64,000 nucleotides of DNA, taken from Atkinsonella hypoxylon. Its lineage: Eukaryota > Ascomycota > Sordariomycetes > Hypocreales > Clavicipitaceae. Each line of letters begins with the position of its first letter. Positions within the stretch are counted from its first letter, which is position 1. Under the pieces are notes generated by a model, which had not been told where the DNA came from, searched no databases, and was given only the letters and a program-made list of their open reading frames with translations. This document shows, piece by piece, positions 1-12,474 of the stretch. A program made the translations under genes and the position numbers. The DNA is taken from assembly GCA_000729835.1 (NCBI GenBank), contig JFHB01000038.1:62001-126000 (forward strand), written 5' to 3'.

Positions 1-387
1 GGGCTCTTCTCCCCGCACTCTCATCTCAGCGAGCAAGATGTTGGCCTCGAGATACTTTTCGTCGGCAAGCGCAGCTGTTACGCGCGCAGTAAGATTGGCG
101 CCCTCGACCGCATTGAGCCCCGTGTTGCATGATTGACGAAATTCATATACAGCCACTCGAAGATTTTTGCAGAGCTTTGATTTGGTGAAGCTTGGGTACT
201 GCGCCAGAGCCGTCAATGTCTCGATGGTGATGTCGAGTTCTTCCTCGGAAATGACGATCTGTAAGCTTTTGGGACCGAGCTGTGCGCCGTCTGATAGAGG
301 AGTGATGAGGGAGGATTTCTTCGCAGCTTTCTTCGAAGCTTCTGCTTGTGCCTTTCTCTTTCGCTTGGCGGATTTTGACTGTGTCAT
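1..387 (-). CDS. Unrecognised conserved-looking protein, 5' part only (runs off the left edge)
   Basis: The frame is open for 129 codons from an ATG at 387 down to base 1 with no stop, so only the N-terminal part is in the window. The first 22 residues are very basic (MTQSKSAKRKRQAEASKK), rich in Lys/Arg/Ala and possibly a nuclear or nucleolar targeting tail. The following part is helical and ordered in character, with segments such as LDITIETLTALAQYPSFTKS and NLTARVTAALADEKYLEANI. I think I have seen this kind of sequence in Pezizomycotina hypothetical proteins but cannot name the family. No intron signal is needed in the visible part. The amino-acid pattern and unbroken frame make coding likely; the function is unknown. 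Confidence 0.7.
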   Translation of the reverse strand, partial: MTQSKSAKRKRKAQAEASKKAAKKSSLITPLSDGAQLGPKSLQIVISEEELDITIETLTALAQYPSFTKSKLCKNLRVAVYEFRQSCNTGLNAVEGANLTARVTAALADEKYLEANILLAEMRVRGEEP

Positions 388-3300
388 TGTGGTTGTGGTG
401 TGTGGTTGGTTCTTGGCAAGGGTTCGAGCTTATGGCAGCAAAATAATAAAATTTCGTTCGTTACGGAATACATGAGCTCGCCGCCTGGATCTGGTGTGCG
501 ACTGGATCCCCTCTTGCCCCTCCCCTCCTGCGCAACCCTTGCTCTCTTCTCCCACTAGTGTTGCGGAGATGTTGGAATCAGACCCACTTCTATGCGTGTC
601 TCTTTGCCAGTGATACCCATTTTATCCCGCTGGCTCGTATTATTGAAAAGTATGGTCATTATCGGCATTTAAAAAAAACAGACATTAATAACTGTGCTAT
701 GTCCCACTTTTTTTTTTATCATCGTCTTAAATAAGTGGGGCGTGGCACGATGACACAGTTGCATAAATAAGAATTATTACTTATGGCTTCTACGGAATAG
801 CTACTTCTTAATGTTCAATACAACCCCTGTATGATTGTACAAAAGATACGAGTTATGATATTCGGAGCTGTATGAATGCACAACCTGGCAGCTGTGATAT
901 TCAAGGCAACGCCCGCTTGGTCGCACAGACGGGCCTTTTTTTCCCTCCCTCTTTTAACATCGTCCGCATCTCAACATTGTTAAATTCATTAACAGCGCGC
1001 GGGCTGCAGAGGATTTAATAAAGTAGTTAAGATTGCGAATTGTAATTTTTGTGAGGGGGCAGGAGCTATAACAGTGTGGGAATCAATCAACCCCGCTAGC
1101 TAGATACGGCTAGCTGTGGGGAGTACAGCTCCAAACCATACAGCTCCGAATATCATCATACATGACAGGGCAAAATCGGCGCTAATCAGGATACATGAGA
1201 TTGCTACATAATTGTGCAGGGAGCTAAGCTGTCACTGTTGGTAGCAAGATTAGAGTGCTTAGGGCTTTAGTCTAGAGCCTTTTTGAATAATAGTTGAAAT
1301 ACTAAAATATCTTAGGATGACCCTAAATGTCGTTTTTAACTGTTTAATACTACCCATGCGCAGTAGATTTGTAAAATCACTCAGTGGTTGTATTGTACAT
1401 GGGGGATATGGACCCCAATGTTGGTCGAATTGCTATATTACGTACTACCCTGACCTAACCCTAATTAAAGCCATGCCTCATTATGCGAGCAGCTCACTTG
1501 TCCCGAAAGTGACGTGCTCGACTAGTTCCCTGCAAGTTTTCATCCAAGTTTGCGATACGCGGCTTGCTGGCCTGTTGCCAAGAAAAGGGTGTCACAATCT
1601 CTATATATCGAAGCAACCACGGGTATCGCCGATGGCATAAGGGACAGGATGTATCACGATATGTGTCTGAATTGAGCATGCATACAAAGTAGCATTTGAT
1701 GTGACCTCCGTCCCCATGCAACGTCTAAAATGGTCGGCCGGAGATCCACCCGGATGATCCTAGATAAATAATCCATGCGGTGAGCGCTTAAATAGTCTAA
1801 TAGGACCGACCATCGACTCGGGCCTTGACTTGAGTCGGTAGTTAGTTGTTAGATTTCTATCTATCTTGCGCCCCATTGCCTATTACAACGATATGGCGAC
1901 CATAACTTTCGTCCTCGGGCATGTGAACATTATCGGGGGCAAGGCTGTTAGTGTACCAAGCCATGAAGTTGTTAATGAAAAGATTATCAGCATTCGGGAA
2001 GGCGCTATAACCGCTATTGACGATGTGTTGAAAAAGGAAGGCATCTTCTTAGCTTTATGCTTATCCGCATTCCAGTCTGTAATAAGCCAGATATATTCGG
2101 TCATCTCCCCCACCTATCCAGATTCTATGTGCGCCCTACGACAACTCAGCAGGACGTCTAACTCTTGTCTCTGTATATAGTTTAAACCGACGCAAATCAA
2201 CATATCCGGAACTTTCATAGTCCTTCTTGCTTACTTCGCTGGCAGAATGCACAGTCTATTAGTGCGAGTTAAACATTTTTATATTCAGTAGTATATACAC
2301 TAATATCTAGTGGTATAGTGCTATATAAATAAATACACGCGCTATAGACTCTAGATCTCTTGCTTAGAAATTAATACTGTGTGCGCAGCATATGCTGGGC
2401 ATATGCCATCTACACCCGCTCTGGCTCCGCTCTGGACCAATCAATGCACACATAGGCTGGAGGACCTGAGATTTACTGTATACCCCCAGGATGTGTGGGA
2501 CTTAGTCAGCTAGTGATATTATACATTAGCAGCCGCCCTACCCGAACTGCGTTATAGCGTACTCTCTTTCTTCCTAATTCTTTGACTATGTGAGTATAAA
2601 TCTTGGTAAATCCCAAGTTTAGCCAGTCAATCGGAAGAGCTGCTCTATGCCACGGACCTACATACTATACTATAACACAGCCACATGAAAAGAACACAAG
2701 CCACATGCCCTAGAAGATCTAAAAATAAGACGAATTAACAGTGTTATTTTTAGAGTACTCTCCGGCTCACTTACTCCGTAATGATCACTACTTCATTTTC
2801 TCAGATATAAAGGGCTACGGATGGTGAGGGGTTCTTCTAGAAGCTGGTTGTGACACACCATGTCAGACTTGACGCACCGTATGTGGTGGGCCTAGATCAT
2901 AAGGTGGACAATGGTAAAATGGTCGAGATCCCATACACTCAGTCATTGGGCTAGGCGAGAACAAGTAAGCATGATGCTGGGCAGCGTTGCGTAGGTAGGC
3001 CGAAGTAATGCATTTTCCACACCCTCAATGGCGCCTGGAGTCTCCAGACCTTGCCGAAAGCTTTGATCACGGGGCGTGCCCGTGACGACATGAGGAGGCC
3101 AGCTCTACACAGATCCTCGCTTTAAAATACTTGGCACCGGGGTTCGAGAGCGTTCTTCCATACGTTGTGTCTAGTGCATGTTAGTGCTCAATTATCCGTA
3201 CCCTTGACGGCGATGCGAGCTGGTGGAATTGGAGTTCGTGATATCACTGTGAATCACTTTTACTACAACGATTACAGCTAGAAATTATCAGTGGCTTATA

Positions 3301-5065
3301 TCTTCGGTTGCCATTTTTAAACCCCTGTTCCACCGGTTGTCATGAGTATTTGGCAATTAACAAAATGGATTTAAGGCTGATTTATGCAGTTGGGTGGGGG
3401 CCGCGCGGTGGGTGTGCACAAAGTTCCCGGTTATGAGGTTAAGCAAATGGACCTCAAGGATGCCTTGTGATTTATACCAGCGTAGGTATTTCCAGAACAT
3501 TTCATGTGTACCCACCATCCTGTCCTTGTATCCATTGCAGAAAATTGAGTGGCTGGAAGATTAGGACAGATCATTTCCTGGCCTGAGATAAGACTTATTC
3601 TTCCCAAGAAAGACCACAATCATAAATACCACTAGTATCCCCTGAATTGCCGCTTCACATTCTCCCAATTCACTTGTCATCTCCAATATCTATACTTCTT
3701 AGCCTTTTTATGCTCCAGTCCCTTATTCCGTTAAGTGGATGTTGTGCTCATTTAAGATATAACTATTGTCGACCTCCTATACCCCCACAGCAATTTCAAC
3801 CTGCGATTGAATATATATATATATATATATATATACCAAAGACAAAAGGTACGGTCCGACCTCTCATCCGGCAGGAGCTCTCGCTTGCAACGACAAGCAA
3901 TCGGGAACAAGGCTGGCGGGATGACGAGTTTGTGGAGATCGAGTCTGATCGCTGCGGACTGCTCTGCGACAAGGGTGTGGTAGAAGAAATCAGCAAATAA
4001 GGCGACCGACATGCACCGAACAAAACAAGGCTGCCAAAAATCGCAAATCTCACGTGATGCTTCGATAGCCTCACTATTGAGCATCATCATGCAGTCGCCT
4101 TTGTGCCTTTTCCACGTCATCAAGGCCGACAAGGAGTGCCATAACCAACCAGTACCTCGACGTCGCCGCCGTCACGGAAGGAAAGGGGCTCAGTTTCTAG
4201 CTGACCGCAACAATTTACAATGGAGAGCGAGGCATCGACGCAGTCGTTGCATGTGGAAGACGGAACGCTGCCATGCTACCAGAATTCGCCACACCATTAC
4301 AGGTCTTCACGAGAAAGAAACGTACCATCTCAGGACAATGACAACTTCATCATGCTAAACCATTCATGTCAGCCTTCTGATGAAGTATATTTTTTTCCGC
4401 ACGAAAATCAGACCTGCTATCGTCAGGCTGTTTAATCCCCGAGACAGCCGAGTTTTATCAGTGACTGCGCCGCTAGCAGGAGAATCAAGTGGAAGAGGAC
4501 AGAATGACTTATTTCCTCCTGATTGGCATTCATTAAGCACATCGAGAGCACTTTGAACCTTGAGATTGCATGATTGGCTGTACGACAGAGGCAACTTCAT
4601 GGGGCTGCGCTGAACCTTGAAATCTCTTCAGATTCACCGGCGAGACGTACTTGCTTACCGAACAAGCCAAAAGTTAACCAATCACAGCGGTTTACTCATG
4701 ATGCTATTGGTTGTGTTGTGTAGCTTGGTAACTGTATAGTATTGAATTTCCTCGATTTCGCCCGTCGAGCTGCTCTGACACATCATACTACTTGGTGTGC
4801 TCCACGCACATTAGGAGATTATGGCACGAGACGGAACACGGCTGTGCTGCCCTGTCCAAGCCCCGATAGAGGTAGCACCCCCTTGATACTCTCGAAGATT
4901 TGGTCCTCGTAGGTCAGCCTTTTGGGTGCCCGAAACCCCTTGATGATTGCTGGCCTAGAGACCTCGTCAACGGTTGTTGCTCCTTCCCCAGTAACGCCTA
5001 TCAAAAAGAACGCCCTTCTTCATCCTGCTGAAACTCGCTCTTGAACAAATTATACAAACATCGAA
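388..5065. other. AT-rich gene-poor stretch
   Basis: No gene I can support. The sequence is AT-rich with many TA dinucleotides, especially 1200-1500 and 2250-2800, and its reading frames are short. It could be old decayed repeat DNA, but I see no inverted ends, target duplications or transposase motifs. One ORF at 1893-2180 with a promoter-like upstream region is discussed under findings. It contains a TACTCCGTA motif at 2772-2780 and a (TA)n tract at 3811-3835. Confidence 0.5.
3811..3835. repeat. (AT)n microsatellite
   Basis: An uninterrupted AT dinucleotide run of about 25 bases in non-coding DNA. Confidence 0.95.
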
Positions 5066-5358
5066 ATGCCGTCCAATCAGGCAGTGTATAATGGGTAATT
5101 GTTGCCGTTGTTGGGTCTTCGTATTCCATCTGCTAACTTTGCGGCCTAAGGACCACGGCCTCAAAGCCAGGCCACCATTTCTCGAAATTCGATGGCGGAT
5201 CAAACGGAGAAAGCCTTTCAAGGGATCGCGTATCTCACTACCTTGATCACGGCCCTTACATACCGCCTTCTAACGAGAAGGATCGCAAATATCGTGTGGC
5301 GAAAGATGTTGCTGCCGCTGACGCAGCCTTCCATGGTCACTCAGCTTCGTCCAAATAA
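5066..5358 (+). CDS. Small hydrophilic protein of unknown function, 78 aa, two exons
   Basis: Exon 1 is 5066-5094 (MPSNQAVYN plus two bases) and exon 2 is 5151-5358. The 56-nt intron starts GTAATT, has CTAAC at about 5133 and ends TAAG. Unspliced reading stops at once (GGG TAA), while splicing restores phase exactly and opens a frame to TAA at 5356. The ATG has an A-rich context (catcgaaATG) and a TATCAAAAAG stretch lies about 70 bases upstream. The protein is soluble and polar, with a middle segment YLDHGPYIPPSNEKDRKYRV and an Ala-rich end DVAAADAAFHGHSASSK; there is no signal peptide or membrane segment. I do not recognise a family. It sits alone in a gene-poor region. The call rests on phase, branch point and amino-acid composition. 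Confidence 0.55.
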
Positions 5359-6562
5359 GTTCTGCCAAGAAAATGCTGGACATCTGAACTCGGCCGGCCG
5401 AATACATGACATGGATCGCATTGTTGTATGTGATCACTTCCGTGAAGTCATGGAGCGCAATCTTGGACCTTAGGACTTGATACCCTTATGCGGTTCTCAA
5501 CTTGAGGGACTGGTTGGAAGATAGGCACCATGAGCTACGAGATCTTGAAGTTACGCTGGATAACTATTCTAAGGGTCGGTGCTGAGATAATGAACGAACA
5601 CACAAGCTTTCAGAGGCTTTTCTCTGATGATACGCTATCAATTTACTAGCTGCCGTGCTCATGTAGTTGCAGATGAGTGCAGGAAGCAGGCGTGCATTGT
5701 ATGTGGATTCAGTATAATGCTCTGACGACGATGGCTTTCACTCAACAGATGCCGATTTAGGGATTTCTTTTAGGCTTGCTACGAATTTTAAGTTGTTGAG
5801 AAGATGATTGTACCCGTGGCTTAACTTTCTTCATCGCGCACTGGAAGTGCCACAATGTGATTTATTCTTGTTATTATTGATTACAGTATGGCAGCCACGA
5901 AGTTTACCTGTTATGCCAAAATTGGGTGGTACACAAGGCAGGTAGATATAAGACGATGCGTGCATTCTCGTCTGAACCGCGAGACCACACTTCATATTTT
6001 GAACCTACGATACATCCCTGAGTGAGTAGATGAGAGCTTTCACACAATTGGGACTTTGTCCAGAGTGAGGATGAAACGGTGTACATTAAGGAGTGGCGTC
6101 TTGTATAGGCTACATATCTGATGCTGAAGTACCTTATAGTAGTTGTATATAGGCATACAGCCACCATATTATGTTTTAGCCTTGGCTGCTACAGTTTATC
6201 GGACTAGGTTCTTACTCATACAACCTGTGTCGGATTCCAGGCAAGCCAGAATACATACGAGGATGACGAACTTCAGCAGAGTTGGCAACACGTTTAAAGA
6301 AATCGCGTTGGGCTGTCCTTGCTAATTTGCAAAATTCGCACGCATCACTGAGCATCTGTCGCCAGGCCCGAAAAGGATTGTATTATGTGCTAGCTAAATT
6401 ACCTCCGGAAATGCTCTAATAAACAGCCATTGAGGGGAGATTCAAATCGACTACCAATTTACACTACTCTACTATGATCTATCTAGCACATGCATAAAAT
6501 CGTAAATATTAATTGTGGTGGTGCGCGGCCGTATAGAAGTAGCAAGGTTTCCAAATTTCATT
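5359..6562. other. Intergenic, nothing supported
   Basis: Between the small gene and the 3' end of the MFS transporter gene. It has short overlapping frames on both strands but no splice-consistent coding structure or recognisable protein. Confidence 0.5.
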
Positions 6563-8332
6563 CTAGGCATCGGGATCGTCCGTTCTGGGAACGGCCTCCT
6601 TTGGTTTCTTGATGCTTCGCCACTCAATAAATAGGCCTGCAATAAGTTGCGCCAGCGCCAGCGACAAGGAGCAGAAGAAAATTCGAGTTATGGCATAGTT
6701 GTAGGCCTCGACCACAGTTTGAAAGAATTGCGATGGGACAATATGCCGCAGCTCTGTGGCTCCGGCCTTGACTATGGTCACAGGATCCAGACCAGGCAGC
6801 CCGCTCAATCTTTTCACTAAGATCGTCGACAGAATAGTTTGGCCAACGGACACGAATATGGCACCACCAAGTTGTTGAGCGAAAAAATTAATGGATATAC
6901 CGGTGGAAACATCTTCTTTCGGGAGGGTGGCTTGCACAGCCAGTCCCGAAGACTGCATACCCAGCCCGGTTCCGAAGCCAGTCAAAAATTGGTAGCCGAT
7001 CCAATGCGATGACCCAGTAGCGGGCTCAAAGGTAGTGAGGAGGCCGTCTCCAATTGCTGTGATAGAAGGACACAGGATCATGAAGGGTGCGTAGTAACCA
7101 ATCTTTTGCGTGAGCGCGCCAGACATGATAGCTGCAACGACGAGACTGAGGACAAGAGGAATAGTGTAGATCCCAGAGTCGACAGGGTTGACTCCCTTGG
7201 TTGCCTGGACTACCTTCGAGTTAGCAGTTGCCTAGAGGTTATTCTATTGCTTAAATTTTCGGCTCAACTTACACCATAGGGGAAGGTAGTACACGGCGAG
7301 CATCATACCCCCAGCAAGGAAAAAGGTGTAAAACACGACAGAGAGCATTGTACGTTGTTTAATGATTCTCACGGGCAAGGAAGCCGTCTCGGGCATCTTG
7401 ACTTGCACCATGGCAAAAATGAGGCCCGTCACGCCAAACATAACAAAGAGCAGAATAATTCTCCAACTGCTCCATGCGTAGGTTGACCCACCCCATTGCA
7501 GTGCCAGCAACAGACACACCGTACAGGGAACAAAAAAGAACGTGCCCAAGGGATCAAGACGCAGTATTTGTTTTAGGATCGTTGCGGATTCCTTTTTTGG
7601 TGGCGCAGGGTGCATGAAAGCATACAGAAGAGCAAAGCCTGCAGCACCAATGGGCAGGTTCATGTAGAAGCACCAACGCCAACTGACGCGCTGTGTGAAC
7701 GCACCGCCTATCAGGGGGCCAACCACAGATGAGATGCCGAATACCATGCCGAAGATTCCCTGGAAGATGGGTCGCTTGTGAAGAGGCACCATTGGCATAA
7801 TGGATATCATGGACCCAACCCAGATACCCGCAGAACCTACTCCAGCGATAGCACGCCCGATTATGAAGACATTCGAGTTAGGTGCCGCGCCACATAAAGC
7901 TGAACCAATCTCGAATACGACAATGCTGATCAGGAAAGTCCACCGAATGCTGTAGAAGCGATAAATGCGACCGAACAAGAGTTGGCAGGCAGACGTCGCC
8001 AGCATGTAGGCTGAACCATACCAGCCAATGTCTCCAAGACTCTTGAACTCGTCGGTAATTCTGGGTACGGCTGTCGCGAGAATCGTTCGATCTAATGCCA
8101 CCAGGAACATGGACACAAATATTGACAGCATAACGAGCCAGAATTTGAGCGTCTTAGGTCGGTAGTTCTTCTCGGCCTCGGGATCATATCCCGGCCCTTT
8201 TGCTCCCTGATCTCTCTCGACATCGGGTTCTGGCAGAGACCCATTCTGGGAATTGGGCTTCATGTCTGAATGCTGAGATGTATGTCGGGAGTCAGCAGTG
8301 TTGCTAGTCTTTTCTAGGTCTGGTGTTGCCAT
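6563..8332 (-). CDS. MFS transporter, DHA2 (14-spanner drug:H+ antiporter) type, 568 aa
   Basis: Exon 1 is 8332-7273 and exon 2 is 7209-6563. The 63-nt intron runs from GTAAGT to GGTAG with GCTAAC before the acceptor, and the join reads PLWFQATKGVNPVDSGIYTI, typical of this family. A hydrophilic N-terminal tail of about 60 residues is followed by TM1 with LDRTILATAVPRITDEF, the usual fungal toxin-efflux signature, and by antiporter motif C (GISSVVGPLIGGAFT) near TM5. The total length of 568 residues suits 14 helices. It probably exports small organic compounds or toxins at the plasma or vacuolar membrane, driven by protons. It is divergent from a Zn2Cys6 regulator, with 1.1 kb shared upstream DNA, so co-regulation is possible. 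The substrate cannot be read from sequence. Confidence 0.93.
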
Positions 8333-9451
8333 GGCTTAGATCAGTAATGAAGGGCGTAACATAAATGTATTGTTAAAAAAAAACTCCAAAGCGTCACGCG
8401 TCAAGTTGGACATGAACGAAAAATCAAAAAAATGTATGCTTCGCACAGTGACTGAGTGAGTGTACGAGTGCAGAACGTTGTGTAACGCGAAGTCCACAAG
8501 CAATGGGCCTTTGTCTTTATTTAACATCAATATGCTCTGCTGATGGGCAGGGGGAAATCAAACAAGCCTCATACGAATTCAGCTGAGAGTGACAAAACTA
8601 GCAGTTTCAGGGCAGGGAAATCTCTTTTTTTTTTTTTTTTCCCTTTTTCTCTGCCCGGGTTTCTCTGTTGTTCGGCCACGATACAACTAGTGGCACAAAT
8701 ACTCCGTAGTGTCGTTGAACAATATTGCAGTCTCGGGTGCGATAGGTCGTCTCACTTCTCCGATATACGACGCTATTCCTCTTTTGGAATGGCCTGACTC
8801 GCTCGGGACCGAGACAACACCTCTTTGCCCGAACACCGTCATTTTTACTACTAACTACCTAACTACTGTCTGTCCCGCGACCATTTTATTCGCCGTCTTT
8901 TGATGCTCAAGGGAACGCGACCCCCAAATTTGATTCGTGCATCAGCAGGAACAACCGCATTGAAGAAGCGACCAAGCTACTGGGGGCTGGCTGGAGTGTT
9001 CAACACCCTTATATTTGTCAGCAAAGACTTATTCCATCAGCATCTGCACTACGTTTGTCTCTCGACTTCCCCCGCTTTCTCCCTGCGGCTCCCAACCTTG
9101 TGGAGCCACATCGGCCACCACGGCCACATCATTCCGTTCCCATATTCATCCGCCTCTCAACTTGTCATCCCGGCTTAGCCTTGCAGGGTAGAGAGATTCG
9201 TTCTTATCTAGCTTGTCTTAGCCTCCTCTCCACCCGTGACTGGTTCGGACAATTAATTGTGTGCGTCGGTCACAATACCGGTGCATGCAAGGTGCGCCCT
9301 CGATACTCGCCTTGGCTGTTCCACCTCTCCAGATCACCGCTTGCTCTCGCCATTACTCAGGTGCTTGCACCCTTCAGTGCGACCTTGCTGTGCTTGCAGA
9401 CACACCCATGAGTTGAGGCATCGTCAGTGACGTTACTAGGGCGGCGCCAAT
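8333..9451. promoter_or_regulatory. Divergent upstream region of MFS transporter and Zn2Cys6 regulator
   Basis: About 1.1 kb between the two start codons. It holds a poly-T run near 8622-8640, a TACTCCGTA motif at 8700-8708 and C/T-rich leader sequence before the regulator's ATG at 9452. No operator could be assigned. Confidence 0.5.
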
Positions 9452-12058
9452 ATGTCTGTCCAGCAGTTCAGGCTTGCCTACGAAGCTCAAACCCCTGGCT
9501 CGGAGGCGGCATTTCGGCATCATCAAGCTCAGCAGCCAATTGACTCGTCCATGGTCAAGCTGACTCGAGGCACAAGCTGTGTGCTCTGTCAGCAACGGAA
9601 GGTCAAGTGTGACAGGAACAAACCTTGTGCTAATTGTGCAAAAGCTGGCGTGGAGTGCAAAGTGGTACCTCCACAGCCACCAAGGCGGCGTAAGAAACGA
9701 CTCCAAGAACGAGACCTTATTGATCGGTTGAGAAAGTATGAGGTTCTTCTGTCTGAAAATGGAATCAAATTTGATGCTATTAGTCATGATTTGAGGAGCG
9801 ATGGTCCTCACATTGGGGAGGTTGACGACCTAGAAAATGACTTTGAAGGACTGAAGACATCTTCTGAAGCCAATTCATCGCCATCTAACAACTTCCAAAT
9901 TCCAGACAAGTAAGCGATATCTTACGATTGTTATACCCTCTACTCTATGCTCATTCAATGCGTCTAACGTGTTCTGTTGCCAGACCCCGACGTTCAATAT
10001 TCTCCCTTCACAAAGAAGTACGACGATGATCAGTCCCTATAAGCCATAGTCAGTCTCTACCACATAGCTGCTTGCTAACTAAGAGCCCTAGTTTCGAGCC
10101 AGTGAGCAACTCCTGCATGACTCCTCAGAAGAGGAAGAGGAAGAATCCACGATCCATCGGGCCTTTGACAAGATGTTCACCAACAACGATGGCTTCCCAT
10201 TCGTGTTCTCTGGCCGACAGCAATCCACAACGCACTATCATCCACCTGCCATCCAGATCTTTCAGCTGTGGCAAACTTACATTAACAACGTCAATTCACT
10301 TCTCAAAATCACTCATGTACCTAGCATTCAAGGACAGATTATCCAAGCCTCTTCCGACCTGGAAAACGCGAACAAGAACATTGAGACTCTCATGTTCGCA
10401 ATCTACGCCATGGCTGTGGCCTCCATGGACGAGAAAGACGTAGAAAAGATGTTTCGGCAATCCAAAAAGCAAATCTCGGGACACTTCCTCGAGGCACTTC
10501 AGCAGGCATTGCTCAATGCGGGTTTCATGAGGTCGAATGATATTATTTCTCTTCAGGCCTACGTCTTGTACCTGGTACGTAGTTATCTCCTATGGCCCTG
10601 GCCATTAATTCTAAGATCCTCTGTGTTCCTCCCCGTTTATCTTTCTTCTGACAATCTGCGAAGATGGCCGTACGATGGTCTGTCGATCCACGTCAAGTCT
10701 TCTGCCTCATTGGCATTGCCGTCCGCATTGCCCAGCGGATGGGCCTTCACCAAGACCCGGCTGATTATGGCCTCTCGCCGTTTGAGGTCGAGCAGCGGCG
10801 GCGTCTGTGGTGGACTATCGTCAGCTTCGATCGCCGCATGGGCGAAATGACAGGATCGACAGTCAATGCACTTTCCAGCGGTTGTAGCTGCAAACTACCA
10901 CTCAATGTCAACGACTCAGATCTCCACATTGACGGCAAGGAGCTGCCGGCGCCGCACACCGGTCCGACAGAAATGCTCTTTGCTCTCACACGACTAGAAA
11001 TCGCCACGGCCGTCTCAAGTAATGGCAACCGCGTCAGTGCCAAGATTATTCACGACAAGCCCAGTCCATCTTCCTCACGGGGCTCCTCCAAGCCAAGAGA
11101 AGTACCAACTATCCGCATCGCCGGCCAGGACTCACCCTCGTATACTCTCGACGGCTTCTGCGCTCACATGGAAGGAATGTACCTCAGTCAATGCGACCCC
11201 AAAATCCCCCTTCACCTCTTCACCATTACCATGACCCGTTCAACGCTCTCCAAGATGCGCATCACAAGCTACCTGATGCGTATGTCCAACGGAGGAGACC
11301 CTCTAAGCGAATTCGAACGTGACAATCTGTTTCTCCTCTCCATTCAAATGATCGAGTACGACAACGTCGTCCACCAGTCCGAGTCCCTTAAGCCTTTCAA
11401 GTGGTTCACAGCCCACCACTTTCCCCTCCTGGCCTACATGTTTCTGGTGCAGGAGCTACGCCAGCGATGCTACGGCCACATGGTCGAACGCGCATGGGCA
11501 GGAATTTCCGCGAATCACGAGCTCCACGGCATGGTTTACAAACTGCATAGCCCCATGCGTGCTGCCCTCGGGCGACAATTTGTTAGGGGATGGGACGCCC
11601 ACTCCGAAGCATGTGTCGCGAACGGGAGAGAAGCACCTACCCCACCGCCCTTCGTTGAAGTCTTGCGAGAGAGGAACGAGCAGAAGCGCAAATTGAAGCA
11701 GAAGGATTCAGATCCTGTTGGGGACAATATCTCATTTGATGCATCTGGCTCTTATGGAGAGGAGGCGTCACCAGAAGGAAACGAAAGTGTAATGGTGACA
11801 CCGTCTTCCTTTGGCAATCCTGTTGGAAGTAGTGATACCAGCGGTTTTGGCATAGGTGGTGCTCCGAATCCAGGGCCGTCTGATATGGACTGGTCGTATT
11901 TGGTCTCAAATTTTACACCTGATATGAACTTCGCATCTGGATTCCAGGGCTTCCCAAACTTCGGAGCTTTTGGCACGGAACCCGATGGGCCAATACCCAG
12001 AATGAGGGGAAGCGGACCTGGGGGATCTGGTGCCGGCAGCGCATATGGAATGTACTAG
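9452..12058 (+). CDS. Zn(2)-Cys(6) fungal transcription factor with Fungal_trans middle domain, 789 aa
   Basis: Exons are 9452-9909, 9984-10017, 10092-10574 and 10664-12058; the introns have GTAAGC, GTACGA and GTACGT donors and phases agree throughout. The binuclear zinc cluster is at residues 48-75 (CVLCQQRKVKCDRNKPCANC, then C), followed by a basic linker PRRRKKR and a short coiled coil. The middle region from about residue 190 (HYHPPAIQIFQLWQTYI) through the SLQAYVLYLMAVRW and RRRLWWTIVSFDRR segments is the conserved Fungal_trans fold. The C-terminus is Gly/Pro/Ser-rich and probably activating. It acts in the nucleus and binds CGG-type sites. The neighbouring divergent transporter and convergent methyltransferase are candidate targets; that is inference. 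Exon 2 is only 34 nt. Confidence 0.93.
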
Positions 12059-12474
12059 TACACTATGCAATAAAGTATCGGATGATGGGCACCTTTTCGA
12101 AGCCATTTTAAAAGCTCACTTTTTCAAGGATCAATGCTTCTTTCATGTTATTACTGAAAAGAGGAAGGGACACATGGCACCATCTCATCTCAGTCTAAAA
12201 TAGGGTATATGGATATACATGTTCTGTGCTTACAACTCAAATCTCCGATTCCTCTCATCACTTCCTGTAATTGACCATGTGCCCTGTCATTGTCCTATGG
12301 CGGTTCGTTCAAGTTTTTTTTTTTTTTTAATGGGAGATTATTGTCGATACTCATAAAACTTTCCAAACGCCGTTCGTATGCACCTTTTCCTCAGACATCT
12401 TTGAAGTCTGTGTTCCCACCCTAAAGTCTCATACGATGGTCATAGTGTGCTTTTGGGAAGATATCTCAGCCCGC
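12059..12474. other. Convergent 3' regions
   Basis: Space between the regulator stop and the methyltransferase stop on the opposite strand. It holds a poly-T run near 12315-12330 and nothing coding. Confidence 0.5.

Noticed and set aside
388..4700. Repeat-induced point mutation of an old transposon
   Set aside because: The DNA is AT-rich, but I saw no terminal repeats, target duplications or transposase/reverse transcriptase motifs; a computed RIP index would be needed.
4819..5013. Open minus-strand stretch reading AFFLIGVTGEGATTVDEVSR
   Set aside because: No ATG or acceptor joins it to anything; it lies in the likely promoter of the small gene, so it is most likely chance or an unidentifiable relic.
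5192..5473. Plus-strand frame beginning MADQTEKAFQ, resembling the start of plant ribosomal protein uS17
   Set aside because: Only about ten residues resemble it; the rest has no ribosomal protein motif. The true frame here is the spliced small gene one base out of register.
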